From Streptomyces sp. NBC_01689 (GTDB lineage: Bacteria > Actinomycetota > Actinomycetes > Streptomycetales > Streptomycetaceae): a stretch of 64,000 bases of DNA. Numbering within the stretch: the first letter of the stretch is position 1; each line of letters opens with the position of its first letter. A program made the position numbers and the translations under genes. The notes under the pieces are model-generated. The model was not told where the DNA came from. It ran no database searches and worked only from the letters and a program-made list of their open reading frames with translations. Positions 54,610 to 61,630 of the stretch are shown here, one piece after another. The stretch is from positions 4,712,001 through 4,776,000 of the forward strand of contig NZ_CP109592.1 in NCBI RefSeq assembly GCF_036250675.1, given 5' to 3'.

Positions 54610-55467
54610 TCACGCGCGCCAGTCGAGCGGGACCTGCTTCTCGTGGTCCCAGGGCAGCTCCCACCCCGCGAAGTGCAGCAAACGGTCGATGATGCCTGCG
54701 GTGAAGCCCCACACCAGGGCCGATTCGACCAGGAATGCCGGACCTCGGTGGCCGCTCGGGTGCACGGTCGTCGCACGGTGCGCGGGGTCCGTGAGATCCG
54801 CCACGGGGACCGTGAAGACCCGGGCCGTCTCGGCCGGATCGACCACGCCGACCGGGGTCGGCTCGCGCCACCAGCCCAGGACGGGCGTGACCACGAAGCC
54901 GCTCACCGGGATGTAGAGGCGGGGCAGGACGCCGAAGAGCTGGACGCCGGCGGGATCGAGCCCGGTCTCCTCCTCGGCCTCGCGCAGCGCGGCCCGCAGC
55001 GGCCCGTCGCCCTTCGGGTCGCCGTCCTCGGGGTCCAGGGCGCCGCCCGGGAAGGAGGGCTGTCCGGCGTGCGAGCGCAGCGAGCCGGCGCGCTCCATGA
55101 GGAGCAGTTCGGGACCGCGGGCGCCCTCGCCGAAGAGCACGAGGACGGCGGACTGCCGTCCCGCGCCGTCGGCCGGCGGCAGGAAGCGGCTCAGCTGGAG
55201 CGGCTCGACGGTCTCGACGGCGTGCACCACCGGGTCGAGCCAGGCGGGCAGCCCCTCCTTGGTCACCGGAACGGGGGTCACCGGAACGGCGGCGGCGCCG
55301 GCCGCCGGGCCGGGGCCGTCACCGGGTGCCGCGCCACGCGTCGTATGGGCACCGGGAATCGGCTGTGTGCCGGGCCGGCCGTGCGTCGCGCCGGTGCCGG
55401 GCTCGTCGTACCTGTCGATGTCGTGCGTCTCCATGTGCCCGCGGTGCGTGTCGCTCGCGCCCGTCAT
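54610..55467 (-). CDS. NUDIX hydrolase, CoA pyrophosphatase-like
   Basis: A 285-residue NUDIX enzyme. The NUDIX box is seen in PLRAALREAEEETGLDPAG, with the REUxEExGU core intact. The preceding SHAGQPSFPGGALDPEDGD carries the LLTxRSxxLRxHxGQxxFPGG motif specific to CoA diphosphatases. It would cleave CoA or acyl-CoA to phosphopantetheine. The first about 70 residues are a Gly/Pro/Thr-rich low-complexity extension. ATG 55467 is the start, with GTG at 55473 just ahead. It lies between nth and marP on the same strand, the conserved actinobacterial order. Confidence 0.88.
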   Translation of the reverse strand: MTGASDTHRGHMETHDIDRYDEPGTGATHGRPGTQPIPGAHTTRGAAPGDGPGPAAGAAAVPVTPVPVTKEGLPAWLDPVVHAVETVEPLQLSRFLPPADGAGRQSAVLVLFGEGARGPELLLMERAGSLRSHAGQPSFPGGALDPEDGDPKGDGPLRAALREAEEETGLDPAGVQLFGVLPRLYIPVSGFVVTPVLGWWREPTPVGVVDPAETARVFTVPVADLTDPAHRATTVHPSGHRGPAFLVESALVWGFTAGIIDRLLHFAGWELPWDHEKQVPLDWRA

Positions 55468-55516
55468 AGCCACCCCCGTTCCCCGTCCCTCTCACCGTCC
55501 GCCGTCGCGCCCGCCG

Positions 55517-56755
55517 TCATCCGGCACCCAGCGGGGGCGCCGGGACGCCACCGGCGTCCAGATAGGCCTGCGGAGGGTTGAGGCGCTGGCCTGGATAGCC
55601 GCCCTTCTCGTACTTCAGGAGTTTGCGCGCCTTCTCCGGGTCCGTCTCGCCCTCCCCGTACGCCGGGCAGAGCGGGGCGATGGGGCACGCGCCGCAGGCC
55701 GGTCTGCGGGCGTGGCAGATACGGCGGCCATGGAAGATGACGTGATGGGAGAGCATCGTCCACTCGCTCTTCGGGAAGAGCGCGCCGACGGCGGCCTCGA
55801 TCTTGTCGGGCTCGGTCTCCTCGGTCCACTGCCAGCGCCGTACGAGCCGCTGGAAATGGGTGTCCACGGTGATGCCGGGCCGGCCGAAGGCGTTCCCGAG
55901 CACCACGAAGGCCGTCTTGCGGCCCACGCCCGGGAGTCTGACGAGATCTTCGAGACGGCCGGGGACCTCGCCCCCGAACTCCTCGGCCAGCGCCTTGGAG
56001 AGCCCTATCACCGACTTGGTCTTGGCCCGGAAGAAGCCCGTCGGCCGCAGGATCTCCTCGACCTCCTCGGGGTTCGCGGCGGCGAGGTCCTCCGGGGTGG
56101 GATACCTGGCGAAGAGCGCCGGAGTCGTCTGGTTCACCCGCAGGTCGGTCGTCTGCGCCGACAGGACCGTGGCGACGAGCAGCTGGAAGGGGTTCTCGAA
56201 ATCCAGTTCCGGATGGGCGTACGGGTAGACCTCGGCGAGTTCGCGGTTGATCCGGCGGGCTCTGCGGACGAGGGCGGTGGACGGCTCGGCGACGAGCGGC
56301 TTCTTGGCCGGGACGGCCTTCTTCACGCCGGCGGTCTTCTTCGCCGCGGCCGTCTTCTTCACGGCAGCCGTCTTCTTCACCGCGGTGGTCGTCTTCGCCG
56401 CGGCTGTCTTCTTCTTCACCGCGGCTGTCTTCTTCGCGGGGGTCGGCGCCTGCGCCGGAGCCGCATCCTCCGCCGCAGCCGTCGCCCTCGCCGGAGCCGT
56501 CTTCTTCGCCGCGGCCTTCGAGGGAGTGACCTTCTTGATCGTCGCCGTCACCTTCTTGGCCGTCGCTGTCGCCTTCTTCGTCGTGGCTGTCGCCTTTTTG
56601 GCGGCCTTCTTCACCGTCGGTTTCACCGGCGAAGAATCTGCCCCCTTTGTCGTTTTCGTGCTTCCATCGGGGCCCTGTTCGCCCACAGCGGAATCGCGAC
56701 GTACCACCACCCGCCCAGCCCCCTTGGCCTGTGCTCTCACCGGCGATTTGGACAC
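55517..56755 (-). CDS. nth: Endonuclease III with Lys/Ala-rich N-terminus
   Basis: A 412-residue base-excision repair glycosylase/AP lyase. The C-terminal about 240 residues are the enzyme: helix-hairpin-helix LPGVGRKTA with catalytic Lys280, Asp298 in VDTHFQR (18 residues later, as in E. coli Lys120/Asp138), and the 4Fe-4S loop [17 protein letters not shown]. The first about 150 residues are histone H1-like, rich in KKTAAxKK and KKATATxKK repeats; they resemble the TopA tail and would bind DNA. GTG 56755 has TAGGCT 6 nt upstream and no ribosome-binding site, so it is probably leaderless. It is divergent from crp. Confidence 0.92.
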   Translation of the reverse strand: MSKSPVRAQAKGAGRVVVRRDSAVGEQGPDGSTKTTKGADSSPVKPTVKKAAKKATATTKKATATAKKVTATIKKVTPSKAAAKKTAPARATAAAEDAAPAQAPTPAKKTAAVKKKTAAAKTTTAVKKTAAVKKTAAAKKTAGVKKAVPAKKPLVAEPSTALVRRARRINRELAEVYPYAHPELDFENPFQLLVATVLSAQTTDLRVNQTTPALFARYPTPEDLAAANPEEVEEILRPTGFFRAKTKSVIGLSKALAEEFGGEVPGRLEDLVRLPGVGRKTAFVVLGNAFGRPGITVDTHFQRLVRRWQWTEETEPDKIEAAVGALFPKSEWTMLSHHVIFHGRRICHARRPACGACPIAPLCPAYGEGETDPEKARKLLKYEKGGYPGQRLNPPQAYLDAGGVPAPPLGAG

Positions 56756-56857
56756 CCGGCCAGCCTAGAGCCCTGCACCGACATCCGCCCCGGACCCAGA
56801 AGATCAGCCTCCAATTGGCCCCCTGCCGCACTGCCCGCGACGCCCGTGCGGCAGACT

Positions 56858-56871
56858 TGTGACTGATCACA
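56858..56871. promoter_or_regulatory. CRP-like box in crp promoter
   Basis: TGTGA-CTGA-TCACA is a perfect palindrome 92 bp upstream of the crp start, in the nth-crp divergent region. The arms match the CRP half-site TGTGA, but the spacer is 4 bp rather than the usual 6. Autoregulation by Crp is inferred. Confidence 0.5.
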
Positions 56872-56962
56872 CTGTTTGGACCGTCCAGCAAGATGGGGAA
56901 CACGCTCCCCTGGTACCACGGGGGAGCAAGATCCCCTGAGCAGGTCGACAAGGAGAGAACTC

Positions 56963-57637
56963 GTGGACGACGTTCTGCGGCGCGCCCCGCTCTTCGCGGC
57001 GCTCGATGACGAGCAGGCGGCGGAGCTCCGCGCCTCCATGAGTGAGGTGACGCTCGCCCGCGGCGACGCTCTCTTCCACGAGGGCGACCCCGGAGACCGC
57101 CTCTACGTGGTCACCGAGGGCAAGGTGAAGCTCCATCGCACCTCCCCGGACGGCCGGGAGAACATGCTGGCCGTCCTCGGCCCCGGTGAGCTGATCGGCG
57201 AGCTGTCGCTGTTCGACCCGGGCCCGCGCACGGCGACCGCCAGCGCGCTGACCGAGGTCAAGCTGCTGGGCCTCGGCCACGGCGACCTCCAGCCCTGGCT
57301 GAACGCGCGGCCCGAGGTGGCCGCCGCCCTGCTGCGCGCCGTCGCCCGGCGCCTGCGCAAGACCAACGACCAGATGTCCGACCTGGTCTTCTCGGACGTG
57401 CCCGGCCGGGTGGCCCGTGCGCTCCTGGACCTCTCCCGCCGCTTCGGCGTGCAGTCGGAGGAGGGCATCCACGTCGTGCACGACCTGACGCAGGAGGAGC
57501 TGGCCCAGCTGGTCGGCGCGTCGCGCGAGACGGTCAACAAGGCGCTCGCCGACTTCGCGGGCCGCGGCTGGCTGCGGCTGGAGGCCCGCGCGGTGATCCT
57601 GCTGGACGTCGAGCGCCTCGCGAAGCGGTCCCGCTGA
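56963..57637 (+). CDS. crp: Crp-family regulator
   Basis: A 224-residue cyclic nucleotide receptor protein, the length of S. coelicolor Crp. The N-terminal beta-roll has GDALFHEGDPGDRLYVVTEG and the phosphate-binding cassette GELIGELSLFDPGPRTATA. The long dimer helix is followed by a winged helix with TQEELAQLVGASRETVNKAL. It controls germination, development and antibiotic production (established for S. coelicolor). GTG 56963 has AAGGAG 7 nt upstream. A 14-bp CRP-like palindrome lies 92 bp ahead and a strong terminator behind. Confidence 0.95.
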   Translation: MDDVLRRAPLFAALDDEQAAELRASMSEVTLARGDALFHEGDPGDRLYVVTEGKVKLHRTSPDGRENMLAVLGPGELIGELSLFDPGPRTATASALTEVKLLGLGHGDLQPWLNARPEVAAALLRAVARRLRKTNDQMSDLVFSDVPGRVARALLDLSRRFGVQSEEGIHVVHDLTQEELAQLVGASRETVNKALADFAGRGWLRLEARAVILLDVERLAKRSR

Positions 57638-57665
57638 CCGCTTCGCCGCTCGCTCGTGAGTGAGT

Positions 57666-57707
57666 ACGTGCAAGGGGCCCCGTCGAAGGACGGGGCCCCT
57701 TGCACGT
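57666..57707 (+). terminator. Strong crp terminator
   Basis: A perfect 19-bp stem (ACGTGCAAGGGGCCCCGTC with its complement) is capped by a GAAG tetraloop, 28 bp after the crp stop. Confidence 0.9.
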
Positions 57708-57752
57708 CGTTCATGACGTACGTCGTTCATGACGTACGTCGTTCATGACGTA
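57705..57752. repeat. Three perfect 16-bp tandem repeats
   Basis: Three exact copies of CGTCGTTCATGACGTA directly abut the crp terminator and end 25 bp before the MBL gene stop. Each unit contains a short inverted TCATGA core with flanking ACGT steps. It may be a slippage array or a cluster of protein sites. Confidence 0.9.
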
Positions 57753-57777
57753 CGAGTTGGACCGGTCCCGGCCGGGC

Positions 57778-58608
57778 CTAGATGAGGCCGTGTTCGCGCA
57801 GGTAGTCCATCTGCGCCCGGACGGAGAGTTCGGCGGCGGGCCACAGCGACCGGTCCACGTCGGCGTAGACGTGCGCGACGATCTGCCGCGGTGACCCGTA
57901 ACCGTTCTCGACCGCCGTCTCGACCTGGGCCAGGCGATGGGCCCGGTGGGCGAGGTAGAACTCGACGGCACCCTGGGCGTCCTCCAGCACGGGTCCGTGT
58001 CCGGGCAGCACCGTGCGCACGCCGTCGTCGACCGTGAGCGAGCGCAGCCGCCGCAGTGAGTCGAGATAGTCCCCCAGGCGGCCGTCAGGGTGGGCCACGA
58101 CGGTCGTACCGCGACCCAGGACGGTGTCACCCGTCAGGACGGCCCGATCGGCCGGGAGATGGAAGCACAGCGAGTCGGCGGTGTGCCCGGGCGTCGGGAC
58201 CACCCGCAGTTCGAGGCCGCCCACGTCCACGACGTCGCCGTACGCGAGTCCCTCGTCCCCGAGCCGCAGCGCGGGGTCCAGCGCCCGCACCTTCGTCCCC
58301 GTCAGCTCGGCGAACGACGCGGCGCCCGCCGCGTGATCCGGGTGCCCGTGCGTCAGCAGGGTCAGCGCGACCCGCTTCCCGGCCTTCTCGGCCGTGTCGA
58401 GGACGGCCCGCAGATGGACGTCGTCCAGCGGCCCGGGGTCGATCACCACGGCGAGCTCGGAGTCAGGCTCCGAGACGATCCAGGTGTTGGTGCCGTCCAG
58501 GGTCATCGCGGACGCGTTGGGGGCCAGGACGTTCACGGCACGCGCGGTGGCCGGACCGGAGAGGGCCCCGCCCCGGGGCCGGCCGGGAAGGGCCGCGGCG
58601 TCGGTCAT
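57778..58608 (-). CDS. MBL-fold hydrolase
   Basis: A 276-residue metallo-beta-lactamase-fold enzyme. LLTHGHPDHAAGA has the HxHxDH zinc ligands. Further ligands are in PTPGHTADS, LTGDTVLGRGTT and LPGHGPVLED. The length and C-terminal helical region (YLAHRAHRLAQVETAV) resemble the LACTB2-like or glyoxalase II-like group. The start ATG 58608 overlaps the stop of the upstream NUDIX gene (ATGA), with GGAGGGAG upstream, so the two form an operon. M. tuberculosis Rv3677c occupies the same position (from memory). Substrate unknown. Confidence 0.87.
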   Translation of the reverse strand: MTDAAALPGRPRGGALSGPATARAVNVLAPNASAMTLDGTNTWIVSEPDSELAVVIDPGPLDDVHLRAVLDTAEKAGKRVALTLLTHGHPDHAAGAASFAELTGTKVRALDPALRLGDEGLAYGDVVDVGGLELRVVPTPGHTADSLCFHLPADRAVLTGDTVLGRGTTVVAHPDGRLGDYLDSLRRLRSLTVDDGVRTVLPGHGPVLEDAQGAVEFYLAHRAHRLAQVETAVENGYGSPRQIVAHVYADVDRSLWPAAELSVRAQMDYLREHGLI

Positions 58609-59474
58609 GCCGGGCTCCCTCCGGTCGGGACGTGCTTGGTGAACTCGTCGTGTCCGGGCCAGGAGAGCACCACTTCGCCGTTCTCCAGGCGCGCCCTGGC
58701 CAGGACGGGTGTCAGATCGCGCGCGGGCGCGGCGGCGAGAACGTCGGCCGCGCTGCCGTACGGGACGAGCTGGCGCAGGGTGGCGACGGTGGGCGGCATC
58801 ATCAGGAGCTCGCCCTTGTCGTATCCGTCGGTCGCGTCCTCGGGGCGGATCCACACGGTGCGGTCGGCCTCCGTGGAGGCGTTGCGGGTGCGCTGCCCGT
58901 CCGGGAGCGCGGCCACGAAGAACCAGGTGTCGTAGCGACGGCTCTCGAACTCCGGGGTGATCCAGCGGGTCCAGACGCCCAGGAGGTCGGATCTGAGGAC
59001 CAGGCCCCTGCGGTCGAGGAACTCCGCGAAGGAGAAGTCACGGGCGACCAGGGCGGCGCGGTCCGCCTCCCACTCGTCCCCGGTGGTGTCGCCGACCACC
59101 GTGTCCGGGGTGGGACCGGCGAGGAGGACACCGGCCTCCTCGTACGTCTCGCGGACCGCCGCGCAGACGACGGCCTGGGCGGACGTCTCGTCGACCCCGA
59201 GCCGGTCGGCCCACCACGCGCGCGTGGGGCCCGCCCAGCGGATCCGGTGGTCGTCGTCGCGGGGGTCCACGCCGCCGCCCGGGTACGCGTACGCGCCTCC
59301 GGCGAAGGCCATGGTGGTGCGTCTGCGCAGCATGTGCACCAGAGGGGTGGTGTCGGTGTCCTTGAGCAGCATGACCGTGGCGGCCCGCCTCGGGGGCACC
59401 GGTGTCAGGGTGCCCTCCGCGAGCGCGCGGATGCGCTCGGGCCATTCCGGTGGATACCACTGCCCATTCGCCAT
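58605..59474 (-). CDS. NUDIX hydrolase
   Basis: A 289-residue NUDIX protein. The NUDIX helix is seen in AAVRETYEEAGVLLAG, with RETYEEAGV as the core. The preceding AFAGGAYAYPGGGVDPRDDD supplies the Gly-rich loop. A long insertion between the GG loop and the box (residues 70-105) is typical of the NUDT19-like subfamily, which acts on CoA-type substrates. The C-terminal half (WTRWITPEFESRRYDTWFFV) also fits that subfamily. ATG 59474 has TAGCCT 6 nt upstream and no ribosome-binding site, so it is probably leaderless. Cotranscribed with the MBL gene. Confidence 0.83.
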   Translation of the reverse strand: MANGQWYPPEWPERIRALAEGTLTPVPPRRAATVMLLKDTDTTPLVHMLRRRTTMAFAGGAYAYPGGGVDPRDDDHRIRWAGPTRAWWADRLGVDETSAQAVVCAAVRETYEEAGVLLAGPTPDTVVGDTTGDEWEADRAALVARDFSFAEFLDRRGLVLRSDLLGVWTRWITPEFESRRYDTWFFVAALPDGQRTRNASTEADRTVWIRPEDATDGYDKGELLMMPPTVATLRQLVPYGSAADVLAAAPARDLTPVLARARLENGEVVLSWPGHDEFTKHVPTGGSPA

Positions 59475-59553
59475 GGCCGGAGGCTATCCCGAGCCGGGCG
59501 AATGTTCGAGGGGCGCCGGTCGATCAAGAAGGGTCGTACCCCGCTTCGGCCTG

Positions 59554-59585
59554 GAGGGCCTCTTCGTCGAGCGCCGGAGCGGCTG
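59554..59585 (+). repeat. Diverged fragment of dispersed repeat
   Basis: AGGGCCTCTTCGTCGAGC, then GCCGGAGCGGCTGA, aligns with the right end of copy A at 47470-47501 (GGGCTCGTCCTCGAACGCC then GGACGGGCTGA) with several substitutions. It lies 177 bp from copy B and in the opposite orientation. Confidence 0.55.
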
Positions 59586-59761
59586 AGGGCGCGAGCCGGG
59601 CGCCGCGGGGCCGTGCGATGCCGGCCGCGCGCTGCGAGGCCGTGAGATGCGGGCCGGGCGCTGCGGGGCCGAGGCTGAAGGGCTGATGGCCGGACGTGAT
59701 CTTTCCGGTGCGGGCGGGCATCTCCAGCCCGTCCGGGGCCTATGAGCGCAGGCCCGCATGA

Positions 59762-59895
59762 TCAGCCCGTCCGGCGCTTGAGGACGAGCCCTTCGGGCGA
59801 GGGCGGGGGTCCAGGGGGCGCAGCGCCCTTGGCGGGGTCCGGGGCGGAGCCCCGGGTGACGGGACGAGCAGGGGCGGCGGGCCCCCGCGAACAGG
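59762..59895 (-). repeat. Dispersed intergenic repeat, copy B
   Basis: Inverted, near-identical copy of the 47378-47501 element. TCAGCCCGTCCGGCG and GAGGACGAGCCCTTCGGGCG are shared, as are the GGGGGTCCAGGGGGCGCAGCG and following CCTGGCGG segments with few changes. It fills most of the 454-bp gap between the NUDIX and RidA genes; a partial CAGCCCGTCCGGGG also occurs at 59725. No gene is present in this gap. Confidence 0.85.
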
Positions 59896-59928
59896 AACAC
59901 CCAGCCGACCCCGCCCCGCCCGGAGTGC

Positions 59929-60399
59929 CTACGCCTCGGTCAGTTCCACTTGGATCTCGACCTCGACCGGCGCGTCCAGCGGCAGTACCGCCACCCCGAC
60001 GGCACTCCGCGCGTGCACGCCCTTGTCACCGAGCACCGCGCCCAGCAGCTCACTGGCTCCGTTCACCACGGCCGGCTGACCGACGAAGTCCGCCGCCGAG
60101 GCCACGAACCCGACGACCTTCACGACCCGCGCGATCCGGTCCAGGTCACCCGCGACCGACTTGACCGCGGCCAACGCGTTCAGCGCGCAGATGCGGGCCA
60201 GGTCCTTGGCCTCCTCGGCCGTGACCTCGGCGCCGACCTTCCCGGTCACCGGAAGCTTGCCCTCCACCATCGGCAGCTGGCCGGAGGTGTACACGTACAC
60301 ACCGGACCGCACGGCCGGCTGGTACGCGGCCAGCGGCGGGACGACGTCCGGCAGGGTCAGCCCGAGCTCCGCGAGCTTCGACTCGACGGTGCCGCTCAT
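59929..60399 (-). CDS. RidA-family enamine/imine deaminase
   Basis: A 156-residue protein of the RidA/YjgF/LACTB-associated group. The family scavenges reactive 2-aminoacrylate-type imines. Visible features: VRSGVYVYTSGQLPMVEGKL, the ALNALAAVKSVAGDLDRI helix and HARSAVGVAVLPLDAPVEVE. The catalytic Arg of the canonical RSxxG loop appears as HARSAVG. The protein is longer than the about 130-residue enteric form, typical of the group near actinobacterial wblA (whiB4). ATG 60399 overlaps the DUF4177 stop (ATGA). Confidence 0.88.
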   Translation of the reverse strand: MSGTVESKLAELGLTLPDVVPPLAAYQPAVRSGVYVYTSGQLPMVEGKLPVTGKVGAEVTAEEAKDLARICALNALAAVKSVAGDLDRIARVVKVVGFVASAADFVGQPAVVNGASELLGAVLGDKGVHARSAVGVAVLPLDAPVEVEIQVELTEA

Positions 60400-60557
60400 G
60401 CGGACCTCTCACGCTTCAGGTAGGCCACCAGCTGCTCGGGGTTGTTCGGCCCGGGCACGACCTGGACAAGCTCCCAGCCGTCCTCGCCCCAGGTGTCCAG
60501 AATCTGCTTCGTGGCATGGACGAGCAGCGGCACGGTTGCGTATTCCCACTTGGTCAT
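60396..60557 (-). CDS. Small DUF4177-type protein
   Basis: A 53-residue protein starting MTKWEYATVPLLVHATKQ and including ILDTWGEDGWELVQVVPGP. The W-E-Y start and GEDGWELV motif are characteristic of DUF4177 proteins. ATG 60557 has TACAGT 7 nt upstream and no ribosome-binding site, so it is predicted to be leaderless. It overlaps RidA by 4 bp and is divergent from the ArsA gene pair. In M. tuberculosis a small ORF sits at the same place (from memory). No function is assigned. Confidence 0.82.
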   Translation of the reverse strand: MTKWEYATVPLLVHATKQILDTWGEDGWELVQVVPGPNNPEQLVAYLKRERSA

Positions 60558-60600
60558 GTGGCCGACTGTAGCCGTTGCCGCGGAGGGCCTCGCGCGCACG

Positions 60601-60609
60601 TTGTCCACA
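60601..60609 (+). promoter_or_regulatory. DnaA box in divergent promoter
   Basis: TTGTCCACA, the Streptomyces DnaA-box consensus, lies midway between the leaderless DUF4177 and ArsA start codons, about 44-52 bp from each. Confidence 0.5.
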
Positions 60610-60652
60610 GCCTCCTGCGTACTCCGGCGGTGGACTGGTTAGGCTCGAAGAC

Positions 60653-61630
60653 GTGAGCAGGCTCCAGGTCGTCAGCGGCAAGGGCGGTACCGGCAAGACC
60701 ACGGTAGCCGCGGCCCTCGCGCTCGCCCTCGCCACAGAGGGCAAGCGCACCCTCCTCGTGGAGGTCGAGGGCAGACAGGGCATCGCGCAGCTCTTCGAGA
60801 CAGAAGCGCTGCCCTACGAGGAGCGGAAGATCGCCGTCGCTCCGGGCGGCGGGGAGGTGTACGCCCTCGCCATAGATCCCGAACTGGCCCTTCTGGACTA
60901 CCTCCAGATGTTCTACAAACTGGGGAGCGCCGGACGGGCCCTGAAGAAGCTCGGCGCCATCGACTTCGCGACCACCATCGCGCCCGGCGTCCGGGACGTG
61001 CTCCTCACCGGCAAGGCGTGCGAGGCCGTGCGCAGGAAGGACAAGAGCGGACAGTTCGCCTATGACTACGTGATCATGGACGCGCCGCCCACCGGGCGGA
61101 TCACGCGCTTCCTGAACGTGAACAACGAGGTCGCGGGGCTCGCCAAGATCGGCCCGATACACAATCAGGCACAGGCCGTGATGCGTGTCCTCAAGTCTCC
61201 GGAGACGGCGGTGCACCTGGTGACGCTGCTGGAGGAGATGCCCGTCCAGGAGACCGCGGACGGCATCGCCGAACTGCGCGCGGCGAAGCTGCCGGTCGGG
61301 CGGATCATCGTGAACATGGTGCGGCCCGCGCTCCTCGACGACGCCGACCTGGAGTTCACGGGCGCCGTGGCGCGCAGCGCCATCGCCAAGTCGCTCTCCG
61401 CCGCGGGTCTCGGCGGCGCCCGCCGCGGCGGGAACGCGGAGCGGCTCGTCGGCCCCCTCCTGGAGCAGGCGGAGGAGTACGCCGAGCGGCACACCCTGGA
61501 GCGCGAGCAGCGGGCCGTCCTCACCGAGCAGGGCCTTCCGCTGCACGAGCTCCCGCTGCTCGCCGAGGGAATGGACCTGGCGGGCCTGTACCAACTGGCC
61601 AAGGAACTGCGTCAGCAAGGGATCTCATGA
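60653..61630 (+). CDS. ArsA/Get3-like ATPase, first of pair
   Basis: A 325-residue P-loop ATPase. VVSGKGGTGKTTVAAALALA holds the deviant Walker A KGGTGKTT. VEVEGRQG is the switch I region, and YVIMDAPPTGRITRFL is the switch II DxPPTG motif. The start is GTG 60653, with TAGGCT 7 nt upstream and no ribosome-binding site. It overlaps the second ATPase by ATGA, so the pair is made together. The M. tuberculosis counterparts Rv3679-Rv3680 form a similar pair next to whiB4 (from memory). They are not an arsenite pump, since no arsB or arsR is near. Confidence 0.9.
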   Translation: MSRLQVVSGKGGTGKTTVAAALALALATEGKRTLLVEVEGRQGIAQLFETEALPYEERKIAVAPGGGEVYALAIDPELALLDYLQMFYKLGSAGRALKKLGAIDFATTIAPGVRDVLLTGKACEAVRRKDKSGQFAYDYVIMDAPPTGRITRFLNVNNEVAGLAKIGPIHNQAQAVMRVLKSPETAVHLVTLLEEMPVQETADGIAELRAAKLPVGRIIVNMVRPALLDDADLEFTGAVARSAIAKSLSAAGLGGARRGGNAERLVGPLLEQAEEYAERHTLEREQRAVLTEQGLPLHELPLLAEGMDLAGLYQLAKELRQQGIS

